Source of the DNA: Streptomyces lydicus
GTDB taxonomy: Bacteria; Actinomycetota; Actinomycetes; Streptomycetales; Streptomycetaceae
Reading direction: 5' to 3'
NCBI RefSeq assembly: GCF_004125265.1
Contig: NZ_RDTE01000003.1
Span: 3,782,001-3,846,000 of the forward strand
Length of the DNA stretch: 64,000 nucleotides
Shown here: piece after piece, positions 1 to 8,289 of the stretch
How the letters are laid out: each line of letters begins with the position of its first letter
How positions within the stretch are numbered: the first letter of the stretch is position 1
The notes under the pieces: model-generated
Told to the model about the DNA's origin: nothing
Seen by the model: only the letters and a program-made list of their open reading frames with translations
Database searches by the model: none
Program-made: the position numbers and the translations under genes

Positions 1-306
1 GAGAACCACTCGGCGGACCCCGGCCCTGACGGCGGCGTCGAGTACGGCCACCGCGGCCCGCTCGCCGCCGGCCGCGAGATTGAGGAACAGCGCATCGGCG
101 CCGGCCAGCAGCGGTGTGAGGTCGTCGGTGCCGGTGAGGTCGGCGCGGACCGTTTTGGCCCCGGCCGGCAGCGCGGCGCGCGCCGGATCGCGGGTCAGCG
201 CGCGTACGGCGGCGCCCTCGGCGAGGAGCCGGCCGACGAGGCTGCGGCCGATATTGCCGGTTGCCCCGGTAACGACGATCATGGAACGGCCTTCGTGAGA
301 GGTCAT
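1..306 (-). CDS. NmrA-like NAD(P)-binding protein (partial, C-terminus outside window)
   Basis: Reading leftward from 306 gives an open frame that runs off the window edge. The N-terminus carries the Rossmann dinucleotide loop GATGNIGR close to the start, followed by a TRDP segment and a LxxLLAGADALFLN strand. This is the pattern of NmrA/SDR-type NAD(P)-binding proteins, which are often putative NAD(P)H:quinone reductases or redox sensors. Two starts are possible: ATG at 306 after GAGGAG, or ATG at 282 after GAAGG with 7-nt spacing, which puts the glycine loop almost at the N-terminus as is usual for the family. Only about 100 residues are visible, so the substrate cannot be judged. It diverges from the DUF2993 gene to its right. 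Confidence 0.75.
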   Translation of the reverse strand, partial: MTSHEGRSMIVVTGATGNIGRSLVGRLLAEGAAVRALTRDPARAALPAGAKTVRADLTGTDDLTPLLAGADALFLNLAAGGERAAVAVLDAAVRAGVRRVVL

Positions 307-775
307 GGGACGACTGCTCCTCTTCGGTTTGTCGGTCGAATGCGTCGAATGGACTGAGGGAACTGAGGGAGCGGGAGGAGTCGGAGAAGGTGCGTCACGG
401 CGGACACAGTCGATACGGGGATACGACAGATACGGCGGTTACGGCGGTTACGGCGACTGCGGCGGCTGCGGCGGAGAGGGCGACGGATCCTGACAAGGCG
501 CACGCTGTCGGTCAGGTCACCAAGAGGTGTGACGGTAGTTCAGGTCGCCCCACAAGCGCGGCAAATTTTTATCAAGACCGGCGGGACAACCCTCGCGTAT
601 CCGACTTACTGCCGGTACAACTTGCGTTCAAGGGTCCCGACCGTGGTCAGATGTACGAATGCGAACCCCCACACGCATACCTTCACCTTCGCCCACGCCC
701 GTCAGCCGGCCGCACTCCGACACCGCCGCGACGGGCGACCCGGACGGCCCCACGGGCGACACCAGAAAGCTCGAC
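307..775. other. Divergent intergenic region with 9-nt tandem repeats
   Basis: This is a spacer between two divergent genes. Positions 431-475 hold five tandem 9-nt units of the type TACGGCGGT, drifting to TGCGGCGGC. Open frames here have arginine-rich, low-complexity translations and no convincing ribosome binding site, so I call no gene. Promoters for both flanking genes are expected here, but I cannot place them. Confidence 0.4.
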
Positions 776-2050
776 ATGGTCAACCCGTACGCGGATCTGG
801 CGGCCCTTGCCGACCCGGAGCCGGAGCTTGAACCGGAGTGGGGATCCGGCTCGTTGGACGACGACGCGCCCCGCCGCCGCACGTACCTCAACGAACGCGA
901 CGACAGCGACGACCCGCTGGGCCTCGGACTGCGCTCGGACGACGAGACGGACAGCGAGGCTTGGAAGCCGCCGAACCACCGCCGCAAGAAGCGCGGCCTC
1001 AGCCGGTTCGCCGCCATACCGCTCGCCCTGAAGCTGCTGGTCGCCGTCCTCGTCGGCACCTCCTTCCTCGGGCTCTTCGACCGGTTCGCGGTGCTGTACG
1101 CGCAGAACAAGACCGCGGAAAAGGTGAAGGATGCGCTGCATCTGAACGCCACTCCCGAGGTCGATATCGAGGGATTCCCGTTCCTCACCCAGGTCATGGA
1201 CAAGCATGTCGACCAGGTGAAGGTCACCATTCCCGACCTGGCCGCCGACCGGGTTTCGCTGGCGAAATTCGAGGCCACCGCCAAGGACGTCCGTATCGAC
1301 GGCGATCTGCCCAGCTCCATCAAGGGCGCCACGATCGGCACCATGCACGGCAGCGTGCTGCTGGCCTTCGACGACATGAACCGCGAACTCGGCGCCTCGC
1401 AGGTGAAATTCAGCGAAATGGGCCCGAATTCCGTCCGCGCGGTCGGTCAACTGCCGGTCGCCGGACACGATTTGCGGGTACGGGCCGAGGCACGCATTCA
1501 GCGGGCCGGTGACCGCGGTATCTCCACCGACATCAGCCGGATGCGCCTGGACATCGGTGACATCGCCGTCTACCGCCCCGGCACCGGCAAGGAGGAGGGC
1601 CTGCGGCTGACCCGCAAGACCGCCGCCGAGCTCAGCCGGCAGGCCGCCAAGGTCAAGGCGATGCTCAGCATCCCGGCGATCGTGGACCGGATCGGCATCC
1701 CCAAGGCGTACATCCAGGAAGCGCTGCAGAACGAGGAGAAGCTGCACGAGCTGACCGGGTCGCCGCGCTTCGTCCAGAACCTGATGAAGGTCAACCTCGT
1801 CGATGTGGTCGCGGACCACCCCTGGCTGCTGCAGAAGGTGGGCATCGACCCGAAGATCCTCGGCACGCTGACCGGGCTCACCAAGCCGCAGCTCGCGGAC
1901 CGGCTGTCGCTGTCCTTCCAGCTCCCCAAGACGCCCGGGAACGTCCGGCTGCGGCATATCTCGGTCGAGCGGGACGGCATCCGCGCCGACCTTTCGGGGT
2001 CGAACCTGCCGTTCGGGGACGCGGCGAAGAAGCCGGGAGAGAAGAAGTAG
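776..2050 (+). CDS. DUF2993 (LmeA-like) membrane-anchored protein
   Basis: A protein of about 424 aa. Residues 1-75 are acidic and disordered, with repeated EPE/DDD runs. A basic stretch (HRRKKR) then leads into a single membrane segment (LALKLLVAVLVGTSFLGLF), and the remainder is an extracytoplasmic DUF2993 domain containing the family's VDIEGFPFLTQV strand. Mycobacterial LmeA binds phosphoinositide lipids in mannan biosynthesis; the role here is unknown. A longer frame begins at 659, but the ATG at 776 sits behind GAAAG and gives a sensible N-terminus. A perfect terminator follows. A shorter paralogue lies at 16481-17182. Confidence 0.85.
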   Translation: MVNPYADLAALADPEPELEPEWGSGSLDDDAPRRRTYLNERDDSDDPLGLGLRSDDETDSEAWKPPNHRRKKRGLSRFAAIPLALKLLVAVLVGTSFLGLFDRFAVLYAQNKTAEKVKDALHLNATPEVDIEGFPFLTQVMDKHVDQVKVTIPDLAADRVSLAKFEATAKDVRIDGDLPSSIKGATIGTMHGSVLLAFDDMNRELGASQVKFSEMGPNSVRAVGQLPVAGHDLRVRAEARIQRAGDRGISTDISRMRLDIGDIAVYRPGTGKEEGLRLTRKTAAELSRQAAKVKAMLSIPAIVDRIGIPKAYIQEALQNEEKLHELTGSPRFVQNLMKVNLVDVVADHPWLLQKVGIDPKILGTLTGLTKPQLADRLSLSFQLPKTPGNVRLRHISVERDGIRADLSGSNLPFGDAAKKPGEKK

Positions 2051-2088
2051 AGAAGTAAGGGCCCATCGCTCCGGCAGGGGTGGGCAGT

Positions 2089-2124
2089 AGTGGGGGCGGC
2101 GTCTTGGGGGACGCCGCCCCCACT
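2089..2124. terminator. Perfect 15-bp stem terminator
   Basis: The arms AGTGGGGGCGGCGTC (2089-2103) and GACGCCGCCCCCACT (2110-2124) are perfectly complementary around a 6-nt loop. The hairpin lies between the convergent DUF2993 and histidine kinase genes and can serve both. There is no U-tract, as is common in Streptomyces. Confidence 0.8.
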
Positions 2125-2170
2125 GCGTTCCCGGGACGCCGCCCCTACCGCGCTCCCCGGACGCCCGCCC

Positions 2171-3667
2171 TTACTGCGCCCCCGGCGGCGGCCCCTGCGG
2201 CCTCGGCGGCTCCGGTATCCCCGGCGGCGGCGTCGCGGCGCCCGGCAGCGTCAGTACCGCCTCCGTGCCGCCGAGGTCCGCGGACCGCAGCCGTACCGCG
2301 CCGCCCGCCTGCTCCGCCGTACGCGCCACGATCGACAGGCCCAGGCCGCTGCCCGGCAGGCTGCGGGCGGACGGCGAGCGCCAGAACCGCTCGAAGACAT
2401 GCGGCAGTTCGTCCGGCGGAATGCCCGGTCCGTGATCGCGCACGGTCAGCTCGCCGTCCGCCAGCCGGACCTCGACGGTGCCGCCGGGCGGGCTGAACTT
2501 CACCGCGTTGTCCAGCAGGTTCACCACCGCCCGCTCCAGCGCAGCCGGCTCGCCCCGTACGTACCAGGGGGCGAGGTCCGCCGCGATGGTCAGGGACGGG
2601 CCGCGCAGCCGGGCCCGCTGCAGACCGGAGTCGACGACCTCGTGCAGCGCCACGACCTCGATGGCGCTCTGCCCCGGCGCCGGGGGCCGCGACAGCTCCT
2701 GCAGATCGCCGATCAGCGCCGCCAGCTCCCCCATCTGCGCCTTCACCGAGGCCAGCAGCGCCGCCTTGTCGGCCGCCGGGATCGGCCGGCCCGCCTGCTC
2801 GCTGCGCACCAGCAAGTCGATATTGGTACGCAGCGAGGTCAGCGGCGTACGCAGCTCATGGCCCGCATCCGCGATCAGCTGCTGCTGGAGATCGCGGGAG
2901 GCGGCCAGCGCGGCGGTCATGGCGTTGAAGGAGCGGGAGAGCCGGGCGATCTCGTCCTCGCCGTCGGCCGGGATGCGGATGGTCAGGTCCTGGGTGCGGG
3001 CGACATGCTCGACGGCGCCGGTCAGCCGGTCCACCGGCTTGAGACCGGAGCGCGCGATGACCAGGCCCGCCGTTCCCGCGCCGATGACACCCAGCCCCGC
3101 GACGGCCGCCAGCAGCAGCGCCAGGCGGTTCAGCGCGCTGTCGACCTCGGACAGCGGGCGGGAGATGGACACCGCGAACTGCACACCCTGGACACCGATG
3201 TGCTTGGTCAGCACCCGGACGTCCGCGCCGTCGGTGGTGACGGCGTCGTGCAGGGTGTCGCGCTGCACGCCCTGCGCCACGGCGACGTCCGAGCGCTGCA
3301 CCTGCACGGGCTGGGAGTTGGGCCCGATGCAGCGTGAGCCGTCGACCTGGACGATCTGGACGTTGAAGTACGAGGGCGGGGCGTTCTTGCTCTCGGTCGG
3401 GTCGGTGGGCCGGCATTCGGTATAGGTCTCCTGCAGGTATCCCGCGGCGATGCCGACGTTCTGCAGCGAGTTGTCCACCTCGTCACGCAGCTGGGCCCGG
3501 GTGAGCAGCCAGCAGGCCAGCGCGGAGACGGCCACCGCCACCGCCACCGCGGCCGCGGTGAGCAGGGTCAGCCGCGAGCGCAACGGCAACCGGGCGATCC
3601 GGGCGCCGAGCCGGCTGTGGGCAAACCCCGTGCCCTGTGCTCCGTGCGCGGGGGCCGGCCCGGTCAT
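2171..3667 (-). CDS. Sensor histidine kinase, MprB-like
   Basis: A 498-aa membrane kinase. There are transmembrane segments at about 33-57 and 182-205, with an extracytoplasmic sensor of about 125 residues between them containing two cysteines. A HAMP region (206-258) follows, then the H-box AGHELRTPLTSL with phospho-accepting His270, the N-box NLLDNAVKFSPPGG, and ATP-lid motifs DHGPGIPPDE and GSGLGLSIV. The ATG at 3667 overlaps the response regulator stop (ATGA), so the two are translationally coupled; a longer upstream frame is a shadow. The C-terminal 30 residues are proline-rich. With the HtrA-like protease upstream, the arrangement resembles mycobacterial MprAB-PepD, an envelope-stress circuit. 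The similarity is in architecture and context; orthology was not tested. Confidence 0.92.
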   Translation of the reverse strand: MTGPAPAHGAQGTGFAHSRLGARIARLPLRSRLTLLTAAAVAVAVAVSALACWLLTRAQLRDEVDNSLQNVGIAAGYLQETYTECRPTDPTESKNAPPSYFNVQIVQVDGSRCIGPNSQPVQVQRSDVAVAQGVQRDTLHDAVTTDGADVRVLTKHIGVQGVQFAVSISRPLSEVDSALNRLALLLAAVAGLGVIGAGTAGLVIARSGLKPVDRLTGAVEHVARTQDLTIRIPADGEDEIARLSRSFNAMTAALAASRDLQQQLIADAGHELRTPLTSLRTNIDLLVRSEQAGRPIPAADKAALLASVKAQMGELAALIGDLQELSRPPAPGQSAIEVVALHEVVDSGLQRARLRGPSLTIAADLAPWYVRGEPAALERAVVNLLDNAVKFSPPGGTVEVRLADGELTVRDHGPGIPPDELPHVFERFWRSPSARSLPGSGLGLSIVARTAEQAGGAVRLRSADLGGTEAVLTLPGAATPPPGIPEPPRPQGPPPGAQ

Positions 3668-4401
3668 TCCGCGCCACCGTCCGCCCGCAGGACGTAGCCG
3701 ACCCCCCGCACGGTGTGCACCAGCCGCGGCTCGCCGCCCGCTTCCGTCTTGCGGCGCAGATACATCACGTACACATCGAGGGAGTTGGAGGTGGGCTCGA
3801 AGTCGAAGCCCCATACGGCCTTCAGGATCTGCTCACGGGTGAGGACCTGCCGTGGGTGCGCGAGGAACATCTCCAGCAGGGTGAATTCGGTACGGGTCAG
3901 CTCGACCTGCCGGCTGCCCCGGGTCACCTCGCGGGTCGCCAGGTCCATCCGCAGATCGCCCAGGCTCAGCGTCTCGCCCTCCTCGGGCGGGGCGCCGGCC
4001 TCTGCCGCGTACGAGCTGCGGCGCAGCAGCGCACGGATCCGGGCCAGCAGCTCGTCCAGCTCGAAGGGCTTGACGAGGTAGTCGTCGGCGCCGGCGTCCA
4101 GCCCCGTGACGCGGTCGCCGACGGTGTCGCGGGCGGTCAGCATCAGGATCGGCACCCGCACCCCGCTCGCCCGCAGCCTGCGGGCGGCGGTCAGCCCGTC
4201 CATCCGGGGCATCAGGACGTCCAGCACGACCAGTTCGGGGTCGAAGGCCGCGACCTTCTCGACCGCGTCCAGACCGTCGACGGCCTGCTCGGTGATGTAC
4301 CCCTCGAAGACCAGCGAGCGCTGCAGGGCCTCCCGGACCGCGGGCTCGTCGTCGACGATCAGGATGCGGGCGGGATGATCACCGTGCTCGGCGGGGCTCA
4401 T
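3664..4401 (-). CDS. OmpR-family response regulator, MprA-like
   Basis: A 245-aa response regulator. The receiver domain has the acidic pair DD at 17-18, the phospho-acceptor Asp61 in VVLDVLMPRMDG, and the conserved lysine in YLVKPF. The C-terminal winged helix (about 145-240) contains the family pattern LTRTEFTLLEMFLAHPRQVL and ends RGVGYVLR. The gene overlaps the kinase gene by 4 nt and lies 219 nt downstream of the HtrA-like gene. It is the likely reader of the triple direct repeat at 5734-5762, which is inference from neighbourhood and repeat geometry. Confidence 0.93.
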   Translation of the reverse strand: MSPAEHGDHPARILIVDDEPAVREALQRSLVFEGYITEQAVDGLDAVEKVAAFDPELVVLDVLMPRMDGLTAARRLRASGVRVPILMLTARDTVGDRVTGLDAGADDYLVKPFELDELLARIRALLRRSSYAAEAGAPPEEGETLSLGDLRMDLATREVTRGSRQVELTRTEFTLLEMFLAHPRQVLTREQILKAVWGFDFEPTSNSLDVYVMYLRRKTEAGGEPRLVHTVRGVGYVLRADGGAE

Positions 4402-4568
4402 GCGTGACTACCTCGGGTGGGAAACGGAACGGCTGGTGCTCAAGCCTTGCACGGCACGGGCCGTCTGACAGGGGGAGACGCGAGAGGGGCGTCGGCGTCC
4501 CGGGCGGCATCCGGGGAGTCCCGTACAGGGGCTGGGAAGGGGCTGGGGCGCGCCGGTGGCACACGCCG

Positions 4569-4598
4569 GCGGTCGCCGGGGCGCTTCCCGGCGACCGC
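4569..4598. terminator. Terminator after htrA-like gene
   Basis: A perfect 12-bp stem, GCGGTCGCCGGG (4569-4580) with CCCGGCGACCGC (4587-4598), encloses a 6-nt loop. It begins about 23 nt past the protease stop codon. Expression of the downstream regulator pair would need read-through or its own promoter in 4402-4568. Confidence 0.7.
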
Positions 4599-4620
4599 TG
4601 GGGGAAAGGAAGGGGCGTGG

Positions 4621-5709
4621 TCAGACGCCGCTGTTGCTGCCACCGCTCCCGCCGTCACGCAGTGCGTCCAGATCGTCCTTGACGGTGTTGATCGGGATGG
4701 CGAAGCCGAGGCCGATGCTGCCCGCCGTGCTGCTGCTCGCCGAACTCGGCGAGTACATCGCGGAGTTGATGCCGATGATCTGCCCCTGCATATTGATCAG
4801 GGCGCCACCGGAGTTGCCCGGGTTGAGCGAGGCGTCGGTCTGTATGGCCTTGTACGAGGTCTTCGACGAGCCGGTGTCGCCGTTGTAGTGGTTGCCGCCG
4901 AACTCGAACGGCCAGCCACCGCCGCCGTCCGGCCCGCCCTGGCCCTGACCCTGACCCTGACCCTGACCCTGATCCTGCCCCTGGCCGTCCTCCTTGGGAA
5001 CGGTGACATCCCGGTTGAGGGCGGAGACGATACCGCTGGTCACGGACCCGGTCAGGCCCTCGGGCGAGCCGATCGCCACCACCTGGTCGCCGACCGTGAT
5101 CTTGTCGGAGTCGCCGAGCGAGGCCGCGGTCAGGCCCTTGGCGCCGCGCACCTTGATCAGCGCCAGGTCCTTGCCGGGGTCGGTGCCGACGACCTCGGCC
5201 GTCTTCCGGCTGCCGTCACTGAAGGTGACGGCCACCGTGCGGGCCCCCGCCACCACATGGTTGTTGGTGACGATCTCGCCGCCACTGGTGACGACCACAC
5301 CGGAACCGGTGGACTCACCGCTCCCGGTCCGCGCCTTGATCTCCACGATCGCCGGGCTGACCGCCTTGGCCACCCCCGAGACGCCGCTGCCACTGGACTT
5401 GCCCGCGTTGACCAGCGGTGTGGAGGGACCGCTCTGTGCCGCCTGGGTGGTGGCACCGGCGATCAGTGCCGCACTGCCACCCCCGATGAGACCGGAGACG
5501 AGGGCCACCGCCGCGATCAGCGCGACCGGCCGACGGGCCCGGCGCCGCGGCTCGGGTGCGTACCCGGGCGGCGGGGGGAACGTCTGCTCCCCCGCGCCAG
5601 GGGCGCAGGGGCCCGCTGCATGGCCGTGCTGCCGACCGTAGTGGTCGCTGTACCCGGACGGCCCGTCCTGGGGCATCTCATCGCCGCTGCGGCGGTAGCT
5701 CTCGGTCAT
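4621..5709 (-). CDS. HtrA/DegP-like S1C serine protease without PDZ domain
   Basis: A 362-aa protein. A proline/tyrosine-rich cytoplasmic tail and basic RRRARRP run precede one membrane segment (about 80-105). A trypsin-like protease domain follows, with catalytic His in TNNHVVAGA, Asp in KDLALIKV and Ser in NPGNSGGALIN. The chain stops soon after the protease fold (GFAIPINTV plus about 20 residues), so the C-terminal PDZ domain usual in HtrA/PepD proteins is absent. Between the catalytic Asp and Ser lies a (GQ)n insert encoded by hexanucleotide repeats at about 4936-4985. The gene is transcribed toward the MprAB-like pair and carries an 11-bp-period triple repeat just upstream of its ATG. 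Confidence 0.92.
   Translation of the reverse strand: MTESYRRSGDEMPQDGPSGYSDHYGRQHGHAAGPCAPGAGEQTFPPPPGYAPEPRRRARRPVALIAAVALVSGLIGGGSAALIAGATTQAAQSGPSTPLVNAGKSSGSGVSGVAKAVSPAIVEIKARTGSGESTGSGVVVTSGGEIVTNNHVVAGARTVAVTFSDGSRKTAEVVGTDPGKDLALIKVRGAKGLTAASLGDSDKITVGDQVVAIGSPEGLTGSVTSGIVSALNRDVTVPKEDGQGQDQGQGQGQGQGQGGPDGGGGWPFEFGGNHYNGDTGSSKTSYKAIQTDASLNPGNSGGALINMQGQIIGINSAMYSPSSASSSTAGSIGLGFAIPINTVKDDLDALRDGGSGGSNSGV
4936..4985. repeat. Hexanucleotide microsatellite coding for (Gly-Gln)n in the protease
   Basis: About five tandem CCCTGA-type units (plus-strand reading), bordered by degenerate copies, encode a GQGQGQ tract within the serine protease domain. Tract length may vary between strains by slippage without a frameshift, because the unit is 6 nt. 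Confidence 0.75.
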
Positions 5710-5733
5710 GTGGACAACTCTTCCGCCGGTCCA

Positions 5734-5762
5734 TGAGAACGGCCTGAGAACGCCCTGAGAGA
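5734..5762 (-). promoter_or_regulatory. Triple 11-bp direct repeat, probable response-regulator binding site
   Basis: On the plus strand TGAGAAC occurs at 5734 and 5745, and a third, degraded copy TGAGAGA at 5756. The spacing is exactly 11 bp, so the three face the same side of the helix. Read in gene direction this is CTCA-GG repeated, lying 25-53 nt before the protease ATG. Head-to-tail repeats at helical spacing are typical OmpR-family sites, and the neighbouring MprA-like regulator is the obvious candidate. Confidence 0.6.
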
Positions 5763-5824
5763 CCCGACAGAAGCGGGTATGACCGATATAAAGACGCCCG
5801 GATCAGCGGCGTGTATCGGCCCGT

Positions 5825-6850
5825 TCAGCCGCCGCAGCCACAGGACCGCCGCACCACCAGCCGCGACGGGAACTGCCGCAGCCGCTCCCGCCGGGAACCG
5901 ACGATCCGCAGCCCGTCGTCGAGCACCAGATCCACCGCCGCGCGCGCCATCGCCTGGCGGTCCGAGGCCACCGTGGTCAGCGGCGGATCGGTCAGTCCGG
6001 CTTCCTTCACATCGTCGAAGCCCGCGACCGCCAGCTCGCCGGGCACATCGATCCGCAGCTCGCGGGCGGCCCGCAGCACCCCGATCGCCTGGTCGTCGGT
6101 CGCGCACATGATGGCCGGCGGCCGGTCCGGACCCGCCAGCAGCTTCAGCGCGACCTGGTAGGCGTCGTAGCGGTTGTACGGCGCCTGGAAGTAGCGGCCG
6201 TCCGTGGACTTCCCGGACTCCAGCATGGCCCGCCGCCAGCCCTCGACGTGATCGGTGACCGGGTCGCCGGACTTCGGGGTCTCCTCCGTGCCGCCGAGGA
6301 AGGCGACATAGGGATGGCCGTGCTCCAGCAGATGCCGGGTCGCCAGCTGCGCGCCCCAGACGTCGTCGGTCATCACCGCGACATCGTCGATGGCGTCCGG
6401 CCGGCGGTGCAGCAGCACCACCCGGGCGTCCCAGGCGTCGATCTCGGCGGCGGCGTGCTCACTGGGCCCCTGGCTGATCAGGATCAGCCCGGACACCCGC
6501 ATCCCGAGGAAGGCGCGCAGATAGTGCACCTCGCGCTCGTCGACATAGTTGGCGTTGCCGACCAGGACCATCTTTCCGCGCTCGGCGGCGGCCTGTTCGA
6601 CGGCGTGCGCCATCTCCGCGAAGAACGGCTGCCGGGTGTCCGGCACGATCAGGCCTATGAGGTCGGTACGGCGGGACGCCATCGCCTGCGCGACCCGGTC
6701 CGGCCGGTAGCCGAGTTCCTGGATGGCGGCGAGCACCCGCTCGCGCGTGGCCGGAGCGACCGGCCGTGGTCCGTTGTTGATGACATAGCTGACAACGGCG
6801 GTCGAGGTACCCGCCAGTCTTGCCACGTCATCCCGCGTCACCTTGGCCAC
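5825..6850 (-). CDS. LacI-family transcriptional regulator
   Basis: A 341-aa repressor starting at GTG 6850 (VAKVTRDDVARLAG), which places the LacI helix-turn-helix VARLAGTSTAVVSYVINN at the N-terminus. The TTG at 6877 would add nine atypical residues. The hinge helix region (VAQAMASRRTDLIGLIVPD) and the periplasmic-binding-protein-like effector domain (about 60-330) follow, with PAIMCATDDQAIGVLRAARE and GELAVAGFDDV. It ends in a CGCGG tail. The ligand cannot be inferred. It is monocistronic, between the htrA and glnR genes; in S. coelicolor, as I recall, a LacI gene also adjoins glnR. Confidence 0.9.
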   Translation of the reverse strand: MAKVTRDDVARLAGTSTAVVSYVINNGPRPVAPATRERVLAAIQELGYRPDRVAQAMASRRTDLIGLIVPDTRQPFFAEMAHAVEQAAAERGKMVLVGNANYVDEREVHYLRAFLGMRVSGLILISQGPSEHAAAEIDAWDARVVLLHRRPDAIDDVAVMTDDVWGAQLATRHLLEHGHPYVAFLGGTEETPKSGDPVTDHVEGWRRAMLESGKSTDGRYFQAPYNRYDAYQVALKLLAGPDRPPAIMCATDDQAIGVLRAARELRIDVPGELAVAGFDDVKEAGLTDPPLTTVASDRQAMARAAVDLVLDDGLRIVGSRRERLRQFPSRLVVRRSCGCGG

Positions 6851-6955
6851 GCGCGGCAGTCTACGCGGGTGGTGCAAGGGTGTGTGCGGCAGTTCTCCGC
6901 GGGCTCACGGGTCTGCGCCGCACCACTCCCCTACCGTCCCCTACCTGACTGTCCC

Positions 6956-7810
6956 CTACCTGCGTCCGGCCCGTACGCCGTGGGGTTCCGCGCCGGCGGT
7001 GGCCGCCTTCCCGGAGCCGTCACCGTCCTCGGGCGCGCGGCGCTCGGCCGGCGCCGCGTCCGGGGCGGGCTTCGCCGCCTTCGCCGCGTCGTCCTTGGCC
7101 TTGGCCTCCTTGGCCTTGGCCTCCGCCGCCCGCTCCACCTTCTCCGGCGTCACAAAGCGGTAGCCGACGTTGCGGACCGTGCCGATCAGCGATTCGTGTT
7201 CGGGGCCGAGCTTGGCGCGCAGCCGGCGGACATGGACGTCGACCGTCCGCGTACCGCCGAAGTAGTCGTAGCCCCACACCTCCTGCAGGAGCTGAGCACG
7301 GGTGAACACCCGGCCCGGGTGCTGCGCCAGGTACTTCAGCAGCTCGAACTCCTTGAAGGTCAGGTCCAGGACCCGCCCCTTCAGCTTCGCGCTGTAGGTC
7401 GCCTCGTCCACCGAGAGGTCGCCGTTACGGATCTCCATCGGGCTGTCGTCGGTGGTGATCTGCTGGCGGCCCATCGCCAGCCGCAGCCGCGCCTCGACCT
7501 CTGCGGGGCCCGCGGTGTCCAGCAGTACGTCGTCGATCCCCCAGTCCGCGCTGACGGCGGCGAGTCCGCCCTCCGTCACGACCAGGACCAGCGGACAGCC
7601 GGGTCCCGTGGACCGCAGCAGCTGGCACAGCGACCGTACGTGTGGAAGATCGCGGCGGCCGTCGATCAGTATGACGTCGGCACCTGGGGTGTCGATGAGA
7701 GCCGGGCCTTCGGCGGGAGCCACCCGGACGCTGTGCAGCAACAGGCCGAGCGCAGGAAGCACCTCCGTCGACGGCTGGAGTGCGTTGGTCAGCAGCAGAA
7801 GTGAACTCAC
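6956..7810 (-). CDS. glnR: GlnR, global nitrogen regulator (atypical OmpR-type)
   Basis: A 284-aa regulator. The N-terminal domain (1-105) has a receiver fold but lacks the usual acidic pocket. Asp50 in ADVILIDGRRD is the residue known in GlnR to hold the dimer rather than accept phosphate. The winged helix (about 125-220) carries LTFKEFELLKYLAQHPGRVF and the RTVDVHVRRLRAKLG recognition helix. The C-terminal 60 residues are an alanine/lysine-rich variable tail. The sequence matches Streptomyces GlnR, which controls glnA, amtB and other nitrogen genes. The start is GTG at 7810, directly behind GGAG, so the leader-SD spacing is short. A strong hairpin lies about 190 nt upstream. Confidence 0.95.
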   Translation of the reverse strand: MSSLLLLTNALQPSTEVLPALGLLLHSVRVAPAEGPALIDTPGADVILIDGRRDLPHVRSLCQLLRSTGPGCPLVLVVTEGGLAAVSADWGIDDVLLDTAGPAEVEARLRLAMGRQQITTDDSPMEIRNGDLSVDEATYSAKLKGRVLDLTFKEFELLKYLAQHPGRVFTRAQLLQEVWGYDYFGGTRTVDVHVRRLRAKLGPEHESLIGTVRNVGYRFVTPEKVERAAEAKAKEAKAKDDAAKAAKPAPDAAPAERRAPEDGDGSGKAATAGAEPHGVRAGRR

Positions 7811-7998
7811 CTCCGACCACCTACCCGCATCTCGGCGTGTTCCATCCTCTGCTGCGTGCGGTCCTGCCTGCTTCGCTCGCCCATGACGTCTGGTTCCTCC
7901 TCGGTCCCTGCGACGGGGCTCCCGGCCTCGGCCGGGGGAGTCTGCGGCACTGCTTCGTACGGTCCTGACAGCCGCGGCTCACGTGGCTGAAAGCACAA

Positions 7999-8030
7999 AA
8001 GGACCCGGGGGCAACGCTGCCCGGATCCTT
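7999..8030. terminator. Hairpin upstream of glnR, with a T-rich tail in the glnR direction
   Basis: AAGGACCCGGG (7999-8009) pairs with CCCGGATCCTT (8020-8030), with one G-U pair. Read on the minus strand it is followed by TTTTGTGCTTT, so it looks like an intrinsic terminator for transcription coming from the right toward glnR. Confidence 0.6.
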
Positions 8031-8132
8031 CTTGCCCAGCAGAATAGCTCACGTGACCCCCCGACCGGAGGCGGAGTTTGCAGCTTTTTGTGTTTCTCCG
8101 GTCACTTCGGGTGGTCGGCGGGCCGCTGTGTT

Positions 8133-8154
8133 GACCGCCGTCGGCGGTCGTTTT
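8133..8154 (+). terminator. Short hairpin with GTTTT tail
   Basis: GACCGCC (8133-8139) and GGCGGTC (8143-8149) form a 7-bp stem with a 3-nt loop followed by GTTTT. This is a small rho-independent-like terminator for rightward transcription, although no gene lies immediately before it on this strand. Confidence 0.45.
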
Positions 8155-8289
8155 CCGGGGGTCCCGTACCCCTGGTCGGCCCCCGCCTGAAGGGGATCCG
8201 GCCTTCTCGGCCGGGGCGCTGCGGACCGGCCCCGCGCGGGGCTCGCCGACGCGGCGAGGGGGCGCGCAATTCTTCTGCGTCCGTCCCAC

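Noticed and set aside
390..1031. 213-codon ORF overlapping the start of the DUF2993 gene
   Set aside because: Arg/Thr-rich translation in an alternative frame of a clear coding region; regarded as a shadow.
4402..4620. ORFs in the gap between the htrA-like gene and its response regulator
   Set aside because: GC-rich shadows; the region is better explained by a terminator (4569-4598) and a probable promoter.
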